Positions 33,521-41,715 of a DNA stretch of 50,467 nucleotides are shown piece by piece. The stretch's first letter is position 1; every line of letters starts with the position of its first letter. This DNA comes from Mycolicibacterium agri. GTDB lineage: Bacteria > Actinomycetota > Actinomycetes > Mycobacteriales > Mycobacteriaceae. The position numbers were made by a program, and so were the translations under genes. The stretch covers positions 1-50,467 of the forward strand of contig NZ_PDCP01000044.1 of the NCBI RefSeq assembly GCF_002553505.1, given 5' to 3'. The notes beneath the pieces were generated by a model. It saw only the letters and a program-made list of their open reading frames with translations. It searched no databases and was not told where the DNA came from.

Positions 33521-33963
33521 CCACCACCGATCCCGGGATGTCCGCCGATCCCGTCGCCGCCGCGCGCCGCGCCGCCGAGGTCGCCGAACCGGAGTTCGGC
33601 CGCTACTTCCTCATCCACTTTCTCGGACTGTCGATCGCCTATGACGACGACGAGCAAAGCTGCACCGTCACACTGCCTTTCGCGCCGCACCTGTGCAACG
33701 CGGCGGGCGTGGTGCACGGCGGGGTGCTGTCCACCGTACTCGACATCTCGATGGGCCACGCCTGCCAGAAATATCTGTCCGCCGGATCCACGATCGACAT
33801 GGAGATCCACTTCGCGCGGGCGGTCCGCACCGATGCTGTGTGCACCGGCCGCATCCTGCACGGCGGTCGGCGCATCGTGCACCTGGAGTCTCGTCTGTTC
33901 GATGACCGTGGCCGCCTCGCGGCATCCGCCACCGGTTCGTGGTTCCGACACGAGACCACTTAA
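33517..33963 (+). CDS. PaaI-type hotdog thioesterase
   Basis: A 148-residue single-hotdog protein that should hydrolyse an acyl-CoA, either releasing a pathway product or freeing CoA from dead-end adducts. The signature is NAAGVVHGGVLSTVLDISMG, with His67-Gly-Gly and the acidic Asp76 on the central helix. Starts in the ATGA overlap with the crotonase stop. No membrane or signal segment. It is followed by 30 bases and the transporter genes. Confidence 0.88.
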   Translation: MTTTDPGMSADPVAAARRAAEVAEPEFGRYFLIHFLGLSIAYDDDEQSCTVTLPFAPHLCNAAGVVHGGVLSTVLDISMGHACQKYLSAGSTIDMEIHFARAVRTDAVCTGRILHGGRRIVHLESRLFDDRGRLAASATGSWFRHETT

Positions 33964-33993
33964 TCCCAACCAACACTCAACGAGGAGAACACG

Positions 33994-34974
33994 ATGCGAC
34001 TCAAGGCACTGCTCGCATTGGTGGCCACATTCGCCGTCTTCATCCTGACGGCATGCGGCGCAGGCAGCGGCTCCAGCGAATCCGCCGAGGACTATCCGTC
34101 CAAGCAGCTGGATTGGACGATCGCGTTCGGTCCCGGCGGCGGCAATGATTTGATGGCCCGCAAGCTGGTGCAGATCATCCAGGATCAAGGGCTCTACCCC
34201 GCCGATATCGCCGTCGAGAACCGCGAAGGTGGCAGCGGCGCCACCGGCTGGGGCTACCTGATGTCGAAAGCCGGTGACCCGTACAACATTTCGACCACCT
34301 CCGGGTCCTTTTTGACCACGCCGCTGCAGTCGGACCCCGGCTGGACCTATAAGGACTTCACCCACGTCGGCCTGATGGCCACCGACGACGCGCTGCTGGT
34401 CGTCGACGGCAAGAGCCCCATCAAGACCTACGAGGACTGGGTGCGCTTCGCCAAGGACAAGGGCAAGGTCGTCGTCGGCGGCATCGGCACCGTCAACGTG
34501 GACTTCATCCTGCAGTCGCTGATCGCGAAGAAAGAGGGATACGAGATCGAGTACGTGCCCTTCAACGAAGAGGGCCAGCTGCAGACCTCGCTGCTGTCGG
34601 GTGCTCTCGAAGGGATGGTGTCCAACCCCGGATCCATTCTGGGACAGGTGAAGTCCGGCGACATGAGGCCGCTGCTGTTCACCGGCAAGGAGCGGCTGCC
34701 CGCGCTGCCCGACGTGCCCACCGGCGAGGAGAAGGGCATCAAGGACCTCCCGTCGATGCCGCGCGGCCTGATCCTGCCGCCCGACGTGCCCGACTACGCG
34801 CGCGACTGGTGGATCAAGACCATGCAGCAGGTCGTCAAGTCCGAGGAGTGGCAGCAATTCCTGGACCAGAACTATCTGACCCGCGACGAACTCTGGGGTG
34901 ACGACTTCACCGCCTACCTGGAGACGACCACCAATGATTTCGAGACGACGCTGAAGGAGCAAGGCGCACTGTGA
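33994..34974 (+). CDS. TctC/Bug-type substrate-binding lipoprotein of a tripartite tricarboxylate transporter
   Basis: Extracytoplasmic receptor. The 326-residue precursor has a lipoprotein signal with lipobox LTAC (Cys21), expected for a Gram-positive cell wall and unlike the free periplasmic proteins of proteobacteria. The mature part shows the Bug features IAFGPGGGNDLMARKL (substrate loop) and NREGGSGATGW, followed by KVVVGGIGTVNVDF. GAGGAG precedes the ATG. Its TGA overlaps the GTG of tctB (GTGA). TTT receptors usually bind carboxylic acids; the ligand is unknown. Confidence 0.93.
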   Translation: MRLKALLALVATFAVFILTACGAGSGSSESAEDYPSKQLDWTIAFGPGGGNDLMARKLVQIIQDQGLYPADIAVENREGGSGATGWGYLMSKAGDPYNISTTSGSFLTTPLQSDPGWTYKDFTHVGLMATDDALLVVDGKSPIKTYEDWVRFAKDKGKVVVGGIGTVNVDFILQSLIAKKEGYEIEYVPFNEEGQLQTSLLSGALEGMVSNPGSILGQVKSGDMRPLLFTGKERLPALPDVPTGEEKGIKDLPSMPRGLILPPDVPDYARDWWIKTMQQVVKSEEWQQFLDQNYLTRDELWGDDFTAYLETTTNDFETTLKEQGAL

Positions 34975-35510
34975 CGGCGACATCGCGTCCCACTGCACCT
35001 GCGGCCCGCGGCCGCCACGTCAACTGGTCCAAGCTGGCGTTCCTCGGTGTGCTGCTGCTCGCCTTCGCCTTCTACACCGAGATGGCGATGGGCATGGAGT
35101 GGCGCACCGCCGCGGGCCGCATCGGCCCGGGTTTCTTTCCTCGCATTCTCGGCGTGACGGCCATCGCGATCATCGTGATCGCGGTCGTGCGCGAAGTCGT
35201 CTCCGGCTCAAGCGAAGAGCAGACCGACCAGGTCCAGGCCGCCGAGGAGGCCGCCGAACCCGACCTCGGCAGGCACACGCCGGCGCTGATCGCGTTCATC
35301 GGCGCCGCGGCGCTGTTCGTCGCGCTGTTCGGCGTACTCGGCGCCGCGCTGGCCGGCGTGCTGTTCCTCGGCGTGACGCTGTGGTTCCTGGACCGTGAAC
35401 ACCACATCCGCGCGGTGATCATCGCCGTCGTGGTTCCGATCGCGTTGTATTTCGCCCTGCAGGTTGGTCTGAACGCCGGGCTGCCCGAGGGCATTCTCCC
35501 GCTCAGTTAA
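34971..35510 (+). CDS. TctB-type small membrane subunit of the tripartite tricarboxylate transporter
   Basis: A 179-residue protein with four hydrophobic segments (about 23-38, 61-78, 108-135, 145-170), the usual size and layout for TctB. The segment GRIGPGFFPRILG is the most conserved piece of the family. An acidic loop rich in Glu and Gln (SSEEQTDQVQAAEEAAE) joins the halves. GTG start overlapping the tctC stop; eight bases separate it from tctA, whose ATG is preceded by AAGGAG. Confidence 0.9.
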   Translation: MTATSRPTAPAARGRHVNWSKLAFLGVLLLAFAFYTEMAMGMEWRTAAGRIGPGFFPRILGVTAIAIIVIAVVREVVSGSSEEQTDQVQAAEEAAEPDLGRHTPALIAFIGAAALFVALFGVLGAALAGVLFLGVTLWFLDREHHIRAVIIAVVVPIALYFALQVGLNAGLPEGILPLS

Positions 35511-35518
35511 GGAGAACC

Positions 35519-37129
35519 ATGTCCGACCTGATGACCGGCCTCGCCACGCTGTTGACGATGCAGAACCTGCTTCTGCTCGCCGGCGGCGTGTTGATCGGCA
35601 TGATCGTCGGCGTCATCCCCGGTGTCGGCCCGTCAGCAGGGCTGGCGATCCTGCTGCCGGTGACATTCGGCCTCGACCCCACCGGCGCCATCGTCATGCT
35701 GGCCGCGGTGTATTACGGCGCGATGTACGGCGGCACCATCACGTCCGTGCTGATCAACACGCCGGGTGAATCCGCCACGGTGGCAAGCACATTCGACGGC
35801 TATCCGCTGGCCAAACAGGGGCGGGCGGGACCTGCCCTCGTGATGGCCGCGGTGGCCTCGTTCGTCGCAGGCACCATCGGCGCGCTGCTGATGAGCTTCG
35901 CCGCGCCGGCGACCGCCGCGTTCGCCAGGACGTTCGGCCCGCCCGAGTACTTCCTCATCGTGATGGCCGGACTGCTCACCGTCATCGTCATCCTGCGCGG
36001 CAACAAGCTGCTCGGCGCGCTGTCGGCGCTCATCGGGTTCGCCATCGGCACCGTCGGCGTCGACATCGGCGGCGGTGAGCGCCGCTACACCTTCGGTGCC
36101 GTCGAGCTCATCAACGGTGTCGACTTCATCCCGGTCGCCATCGGGCTCTTCGCCGTCGGTGAGGTGCTGCACACGCTGTGGCGCGGCGGACACCTCGAAC
36201 GCCTCGACTTCTTCGGCGTGTCGGCGCGCAGCCGCGGATTCTGGCCCAACCGCAACGACATCCGCGAGTCGGTCGGACCGACGTTGCGCGGCTCGTTTCT
36301 GGGATTCGGTGTCGGGTTGACGCCAGGCGCGGGCGCGACGGTCGCGTCGCTGATGTAGTACAACGTCGAGAAGTCCGTGTCGCGCACACCGGAGAAGTTC
36401 GGCAAGGGCGCGATGGCCGGCCTCGTCGGCCCGGAATCGGCGAACAACGCCGCGTCCTCCGGCGCCATGGTTCCGCTGCTGACACTGGGCATCCCGGGTG
36501 GCGGCGCAACGGCCGTGCTGCTCGGCGGGTTCCTGATGTGGGGCCTGCAGCCCGGTCCGCTGCTGATGCAGGAGAACCCGGAATTCGCGTGGGGGTTGAT
36601 CGCCAGCATGTACCTCGGCAACGCGATGCTGCTGGCCGTCAACGTGTTCTGCATCCCCGCGTTCGCCAGCATCGCCCGCGTGCCGTTCAAGATCCTCGGC
36701 CCGATCGTGGTTTTGCTGTGCACGCTAGGCACTTTCGCGGTCAACAAGAGCCTGCTCGACGTGCAGATCATGCTGGCGTGCGGTGTGCTCGGCTTCTTCA
36801 TGCGCCGCTACGGCCTGTCCACCGCCGCGTTGGTCATCGCGCTGGTGCTGGGACCGCTCGCCGAGGAGTCGCTGCGGCAGACGATGCAGATCTCCGGCGG
36901 CGCGCTCAACGTGTTCGTCGAGCGCCCGACGTCGGTCGGCATCCTGGTGTTCATCGTCTTCCTGCTCCTGCTGCCGCTGTTGCGGGCTCCGGCTGCCCGC
37001 GCGAGCAAGGCTGCGCTGCAACGGATCTCGGGCGGCCGCCGCGGCGGCCCGACACCCGAGCGGCCTGACGAGACGCTGGAACCGGGCACCGACGTCCGCC
37101 CCAACGACGAACGGGAACACGTCGGATGA
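35519..37129 (+). pseudogene. TctA large membrane subunit interrupted by an in-frame amber codon
   Basis: The whole reading frame encodes a complete TctA of 535 residues plus one stop: MIVGVIPGVGPSAGLAILLP near the start, GVGLTPGAGATVASLM just before the break, and YNVEKSVSRTPEKFGKGAMAG with LVGPESANNAASSGAMVPLL just after. The break is a TAG at 36356-36358 (codon 280); the frame is unshifted on both sides, and at this place TctA proteins usually have a serine or similar residue, so a single base change (TCG to TAG) is the simplest cause. Translation would stop after 279 residues, losing half of the channel. A GTG at 36377 could restart synthesis of a 250-residue second half. Sequencing error, recent mutation and read-through remain possible. 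Confidence 0.85.
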
Positions 37130-37647
37130 ACGTCGGCAGCCTGCTGCTCACCGCTGCGGCGGCGCTGTTGGGCGCGACGATCGCCACCCTGCTGCACCTG
37201 CCTGCGGCACCGCTGCTCGGGGCGATGGTCGGGGTCGCTGTGGTCAACATCGCGACCTCCTCGGCGTTCCCGATCGCGCCTGCGGGTCGCTGGATCGTGT
37301 ACGTCTGCATGGGCTGGCTGCTGGGCATGAGCGTGAACGCCGACACGCTCAAGCAACTGCGCGACGCGTTCGTGCCGATCGCGGTGACCGTCGTCGCCTT
37401 CCTGGTCTTCGGGTTGGTCGCGGCGTGGTTGCTGTGGCGGTTCACATCGATCGACTCGCTGACCGCGCTGCTGGCCACCGCCCCGGGCGGCATCGCCCAG
37501 ATGGGCGCGTTCTCGGCCGGCGCGGGGGCCAATGTTCCGATCGTGCTGACCGTGCACGTGCTGCGCATCACCTCGGTGATCGTGTTGATGTCGGTCGGCC
37601 TGAGATTGATGGGAGACGCGGTTGAGCGCGAAGCGACCGCTCGATGA
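37126..37647 (+). CDS. AbrB-family (PF05145-like) membrane protein, half-length
   Basis: A 173-residue hydrophobic protein with five to six membrane segments; GAMVGVAVVNI, YVCMGWLLGMSV and the PGGIAQMGAFSAGAGANV motif are typical of AbrB/AidB-regulator-like membrane proteins often found beside tripartite tricarboxylate transporters. Most relatives are about 340 residues and contain this unit twice; here only one copy is present, so a dimer may be the working form. The ATG overlaps the tctA stop, and the end overlaps the next gene by 26 bases. Confidence 0.8.
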   Translation: MNVGSLLLTAAAALLGATIATLLHLPAAPLLGAMVGVAVVNIATSSAFPIAPAGRWIVYVCMGWLLGMSVNADTLKQLRDAFVPIAVTVVAFLVFGLVAAWLLWRFTSIDSLTALLATAPGGIAQMGAFSAGAGANVPIVLTVHVLRITSVIVLMSVGLRLMGDAVEREATAR

Positions 37648-38782
37648 CATCCGCGTGGTCGATTTGAGCCGCGCACTCGCCGGCCCGTACGCGACGATGA
37701 TGATGGCCGACGCCGGTGCCGACGTGGTCAAGGTGGAACCGCCTGGCGGCGACGACAGCCGCGGCTGGCTGCCCTACATCGACCGCAACGGCCACCGCGA
37801 GTCGGCCTACTACGTGTCCGCGAACCGCAACAAGCGCTCCGTCGTGCTCGACCTCAAGCGCGCCGAGGACGCCGACCGGTTGCGCTGGCTGGCCAGCCGC
37901 GCCGACGTCCTCGTCGAGAACTACCGCCCTGGAGTGCTGGAGAAACTTGGCCTCGGGCTCGACGAGCTGCGCGCGCTCAACCCGCGGCTGATCACGCTGT
38001 CCATCACCGGCTTCGGACGCGGCGGCCCGAGCGGAAAACGCCCCGGCTTCGACCAGATCGTGCAGGCCGAGGCGGGGCTGATGTCGTTGACCGGGCAGCC
38101 GGGCGGCACGCCGCAGCGGGTCGGACTGCCGATGGCAGACATCCTCGCCGGCCTGTTCGGCGCTTTCGGGGTGATGAACGCGCTGCGCGCGCGGGAGCGC
38201 ACCGGCCGCGGCCAGCACGTCGAAACCTCGCTGCTGGCAGCGGTCGTCGGCGTGCACGTGTTCCACGGCGTCGGCTGGCTGTCCGCGGGTGTCGAGCCGG
38301 TGCTGACCGGCAACCGGCACCCGTCGATCGCCCCGTACGGCGTGTTCAGCTGCGCTGACGCCGACATCGTCATCGGCGTCGGGTCAGAGGCGCTGTGGCG
38401 CAGGTTCGCACCGATCGTCGGCCTCGACCCCGGCCGTGTTGACATCGCCACCAACACCGAGCGGGTGGCCAGGGCCGAGTCCCTGCAGAAGGAGATCGAC
38501 GCGCTGCTGGCCGACCGGACCGCCGGCGACGTCCTGACCGCGCTGGATGCGGCGGGCGTACCCGCTGGCCGGATACGTACCATCCCGGAGGTATATGACT
38601 GGGAGCAGGTTCGGGACACAATGGTGTTGACCCTGCCCCACCCCACGCTGGGAGACCTGAACGTGCCCGCTTCACCGCTTGCGCTGTCGGAGGGTGGGGC
38701 GCCGCGCGCCGACGCGCCGCCCGCGCTGGGCGCGGACCAGGACGAAGTCTTCGCCGAGTACGCCGCCCGGGGTGGCCGATGA
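37622..38782 (+). CDS. class III (CaiB/BaiF/Frc) CoA-transferase, second of two
   Basis: A 386-residue CoA-transferase distinct from the first one: RVVDLSRALAGPYATMMMADAGADVVKVE at the N-terminus (DLSRALAGPY and GADVVKVE are the family pieces), NRNKRSVVLDLK, ENYRPGV, and the catalytic Asp in MADILAG (Asp173). TTG start at 37622, five bases after GGGAGA, inside the end of the AbrB-like gene; an alternative start is not obvious. The stop overlaps the start of the flavoenzyme. Two CoA-transferases in one operon suggest two activation steps or two related substrates. Confidence 0.9.
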   Translation: MSAKRPLDDIRVVDLSRALAGPYATMMMADAGADVVKVEPPGGDDSRGWLPYIDRNGHRESAYYVSANRNKRSVVLDLKRAEDADRLRWLASRADVLVENYRPGVLEKLGLGLDELRALNPRLITLSITGFGRGGPSGKRPGFDQIVQAEAGLMSLTGQPGGTPQRVGLPMADILAGLFGAFGVMNALRARERTGRGQHVETSLLAAVVGVHVFHGVGWLSAGVEPVLTGNRHPSIAPYGVFSCADADIVIGVGSEALWRRFAPIVGLDPGRVDIATNTERVARAESLQKEIDALLADRTAGDVLTALDAAGVPAGRIRTIPEVYDWEQVRDTMVLTLPHPTLGDLNVPASPLALSEGGAPRADAPPALGADQDEVFAEYAARGGR

Positions 38783-39987
38783 CCGACCGAGTCGCTGTCG
38801 TCGGTGGTGGCATCCTCGGCGTCGCGGTCGCCCGCGAGTACCTCAAACGCCACCCCGACGGCGATGTGACGCTGTTCGAGAAGGAGGACCGGCTGGCGTC
38901 GCACCAGACCGGACGCAACAGCGGCGTGGTGCACGCAGGCCTCTACTACGAGCCCGGATCGAACAAGGCAGTGCTGTGCCGCCGCGGCGTCGGGCTGCTC
39001 GAAGAGTTCTGTGAGCAACGCGGCATTCGTCGGATCGCGTGCGGCAAGGTTCTGGTCGCGCTCGACGACGTCGAACGGGCCCGGCTGGACAACATCAAGG
39101 AACGGGCGATCGCCAACGGGGTGCCCGGCGTTCGCATCATCGGCCCCGACGAACTGCGCGAGCTGGAACCGCATGTGCGCGGCGTCGCCGCTCTGCACTC
39201 GCCGTCGACGTCGATCGTCGACTTCGCCGAGGTGACACAGGCGCTGGCCGCCGACGCGACCGGCGACGGCGCGAAGATCTGTCTCGGCCACGAGGTCGTC
39301 GCGGTGCGAAACACCGGCACCGAGGTGGTGGTGACGGCCAGGAATGCAAGCGGTTCCGCGCAGTCCGCGTTCGACCGGATCATCGTCTGCGGGGGGCTGC
39401 ACAGCGATCGGCTCGCCGAAATGGTCGGCGACGCAGCCGATCCGGTGATCATGCCGTTTCGCGGCGAGTACTACAAGCTCAAACCCGAACGGCGCAACCT
39501 CGTCAACGGTCTGGTCTACCCGGTTCCCGACCCGCGCTACCCGTTCCTCGGCGTACACGTCACGCCGCGCGTCGACGGCGAGGTCCTCATCGGCCCCAAC
39601 GCCGTGCTCGCGCTGGCCCGCGAGGGCTACACCTGGGGCAAGGTGTCGGTCTCCGATCTCGCCGAAGTGGCTCGCACACCGGCGTTTTGGCGGTTCGCGC
39701 GGCAGCACTGGCGCACCGGGATCACCGAGATGTACGGGTCGCTGAGCAAGCGGCGATTCGTCGCGGCCGCGCGGGCTTACGTGCCAGAACTCGACGTCGA
39801 CGACGTCGTGCCGGGCGTGGCGGGCATCCGCGCTCAAGCGCTCGACCCCGACGGCGGCCTCGTCGACGACTTCCGCATCAGCATCCGCGACCGCGTCGTA
39901 CTGCTGCGCAACGCGCCGTCGCCGGCTGCGACCTCGTCGCTGGCCATCGCCGAGCACATCCTGACGACCATCGAGACCGAAAGGTGA
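38779..39987 (+). CDS. L-2-hydroxyglutarate oxidase-like FAD-dependent oxidoreductase
   Basis: A 402-residue DAO-fold flavoprotein. The FAD-binding loop is VVGGGILG (7-14), then FEKEDRLASHQTGRNSGVVHAGLYY (in parts: FEKE, QTGRNSGVVHAG), which is the LhgO/L2HGDH hallmark, and near the end LDPDGGLVDDF and LLRNAPSPAATSSLAIAEHI. Typical members oxidise L-2-hydroxyglutarate to 2-oxoglutarate and pass electrons to the membrane quinone pool. The island context (CoA-transferases, aldolase-like protein) makes another L-2-hydroxy acid equally possible. ATG overlaps the previous stop. Confidence 0.88.
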   Translation: MTDRVAVVGGGILGVAVAREYLKRHPDGDVTLFEKEDRLASHQTGRNSGVVHAGLYYEPGSNKAVLCRRGVGLLEEFCEQRGIRRIACGKVLVALDDVERARLDNIKERAIANGVPGVRIIGPDELRELEPHVRGVAALHSPSTSIVDFAEVTQALAADATGDGAKICLGHEVVAVRNTGTEVVVTARNASGSAQSAFDRIIVCGGLHSDRLAEMVGDAADPVIMPFRGEYYKLKPERRNLVNGLVYPVPDPRYPFLGVHVTPRVDGEVLIGPNAVLALAREGYTWGKVSVSDLAEVARTPAFWRFARQHWRTGITEMYGSLSKRRFVAAARAYVPELDVDDVVPGVAGIRAQALDPDGGLVDDFRISIRDRVVLLRNAPSPAATSSLAIAEHILTTIETER

Positions 39988-39991
39988 ACAG

Positions 39992-40885
39992 ATGACCCAA
40001 CCGCTGTCCCAAGGACTTTGGGGTGTCCTCGCGACGCCTTTCGACGAACGTCTCGATGTCGACCTCGACTCGCTGCGCAACGAGGTCAACTCGTTCGTCG
40101 CCGACGGGTGCGGCGGCCTTGTCGCGCTCGGCGTGTTCGGGGAGGCGGCGTCACTGAACCCTGACGAAGCCGACAGCGTGGCCCGCACCGTCGCCTCGTC
40201 CACCGACCTGCCGTACGTGCTTGGCCTTTCGGAACGCGAACCCGACGCGGTCATCGCCCAGGCCGGCCGGCTGCTCGAGGCCGTGCCGCGCCCTCCGGTC
40301 GCGCTGATGGCCCAAATCGCCGACACTGATCCGGCCGTCGCCGCCGCGTCGCTGAAACGCCTGCACGACGCCACCGGAATCGGCATCCTCATCCAGGACT
40401 ACCCGGTGATCTCCGGGGTCCACGTCACCGATGAGCAGGTCGTCGAGATCGTGTCGGGCTGCCCGTTCGCGGTCGGAGTGAAATCCGAGACCCCACCGAC
40501 ATCCGTCGCGGTGGCCCACCTCGTGCCGAGGGTCGACGTGCCGGTGTTCGGCGGGCTGGGCGGCGTGGGTCTGCTCGACGAACTGGCCGCAGGCTCTGCG
40601 GGCGCGATGACCGGCTTCAGCCATCCGGCCGCGCTGGCCGCGGTGTTGCGCGCGCACAGCGACGGCGGATTCGAAGCGGCCAGGGCCGCATGGGCGCCAT
40701 GGCTTCCGTTGGCCAACTTCGAAGGACAACTCCGGGTGGGTTTGTCGATTCGCAAAGAGCTGCTGCGGCGGCGTGGCGTGATCAGCACCGGCCGAGTGCG
40801 GCCACCGGCGATGCCGCTACCGGACTCGCTGGTGCCGCTGCTCGAGCAGCATCTCGCCACCCTGCCCGCCACCGCCACGCGCTAA
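39992..40885 (+). CDS. DapA/NAL-superfamily lyase or dehydratase
   Basis: A 297-residue TIM-barrel protein of the class I aldolase type. The Schiff-base Lys164 lies in VGVKSET, and Tyr137 in IQDYPVI matches the catalytic tyrosine. The pyruvate-binding loop, GTTGE in dihydrodipicolinate synthase, reads GVFGEAASL (47-55), so it is not DapA itself; a true dapA would also be expected elsewhere. Likely activities are cleavage or dehydration of a 2-oxo acid to pyruvate or a related product. ATG five bases after the flavoenzyme gene's stop. Confidence 0.87.
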   Translation: MTQPLSQGLWGVLATPFDERLDVDLDSLRNEVNSFVADGCGGLVALGVFGEAASLNPDEADSVARTVASSTDLPYVLGLSEREPDAVIAQAGRLLEAVPRPPVALMAQIADTDPAVAAASLKRLHDATGIGILIQDYPVISGVHVTDEQVVEIVSGCPFAVGVKSETPPTSVAVAHLVPRVDVPVFGGLGGVGLLDELAAGSAGAMTGFSHPAALAAVLRAHSDGGFEAARAAWAPWLPLANFEGQLRVGLSIRKELLRRRGVISTGRVRPPAMPLPDSLVPLLEQHLATLPATATR

Positions 40886-40899
40886 GAGGAGCCAACCGA

Positions 40900-41688
40900 A
40901 TGGATTTGGGAATCACCGGACGTACCGCGCTGGTGCTCGGCGCCAGCGGCGGCCTCGGCGGCGCCATCGCGGTGCGACTCGCCGAAGAAGGCGCCAACGT
41001 CGCCGCCGCCGGACGCTCGGCCGACAAGCTGGCCGACACCGTCAAGCGGATCGAAGCCGCGGGTGCGAAGGCGCTGCCGTTGGTCTGGGATCTGAGCGAC
41101 CTCGACCAGGTCGATGCCCGCATCACCGAGATCGAAAACGCTTTGGGCCCAGTGGACATCCTCGTCAACAACACCGGCGGCCCGCCGCCGACACCCGTCA
41201 CCGGCCAGGACCCCGACGTGTGGCGGTCGAGCTTCGAGCAGATGATCCTCTCTGTCATCGTCATCACCGACCGTGTGCTGCCCAGGATGCGGGAGCGCGG
41301 CTGGGGTCGCATCCTGACATCCACGTCGGGCGGTGCGCTCAGCCCGATCCCGAACCTCGCGATATCGAACACGTTGCGCGCCAGCCTGCACACCTGGTCG
41401 AAGACGCTCTCCGACGAGGTGGGCCGCGACGGTGTCACCTCCAACATCATCGTGCCCGGCCGGATCGCCACCGCCAGAACCGAATTCCTCGACACACGGC
41501 GCGCCGAGCGAGAAGGCCGCAGCGTCGAGGACGTGATGGCAGACAGCGCGTCGGCTATGGCGCTGGGCCGCTACGGCAAGCCCGACGAATACGCCGACGT
41601 GGCGGCGTTTCTGTGCAGCGAACGCGCGTCCTACGTCACCGGATCGGTCATCCGCGTCGACGGCGGACAACTCAAGAGCGCGAACTGA
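40900..41688 (+). CDS. SDR-like protein with altered catalytic motif
   Basis: A 262-residue Rossmann-fold protein: cofactor loop GASGGLG (14-20), VNNTGG (89-94, in place of NNAG), and the C-terminal YVTGSVIRVDGG. The Tyr-x-x-x-Lys motif of active short-chain dehydrogenases is absent; the aligned stretch reads LAISNTLRASL (153-163). A subgroup of FabG-like proteins is known to deviate from the catalytic tetrad in this way, and its activity is not established. ATG follows AAGAGGAG. The open frame upstream is a shadow of the preceding gene. Confidence 0.88.
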   Translation: MDLGITGRTALVLGASGGLGGAIAVRLAEEGANVAAAGRSADKLADTVKRIEAAGAKALPLVWDLSDLDQVDARITEIENALGPVDILVNNTGGPPPTPVTGQDPDVWRSSFEQMILSVIVITDRVLPRMRERGWGRILTSTSGGALSPIPNLAISNTLRASLHTWSKTLSDEVGRDGVTSNIIVPGRIATARTEFLDTRRAEREGRSVEDVMADSASAMALGRYGKPDEYADVAAFLCSERASYVTGSVIRVDGGQLKSAN

Positions 41689-41715
41689 TCTGACCCTGAG
41701 CCGAAAGGGACGTTG

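Noticed and set aside
36359..37129. Independent gene for the second half of TctA
   Set aside because: The frame continues unshifted across the TAG and both halves together make one normal TctA, so a disrupted single gene is the simpler reading; restart at GTG 36377 is only kept as a possibility.
37921..40392. 823-codon minus-strand open frame
   Set aside because: Antisense to the CoA-transferase, LhgO-like and DapA-like genes, all of which have clear motifs; no recognisable domain in the long frame.
39992..40885. Biosynthetic dihydrodipicolinate synthase (dapA)
   Set aside because: The threonine pair of the pyruvate loop is missing and the context is catabolic, so the lysine-pathway name is not given.
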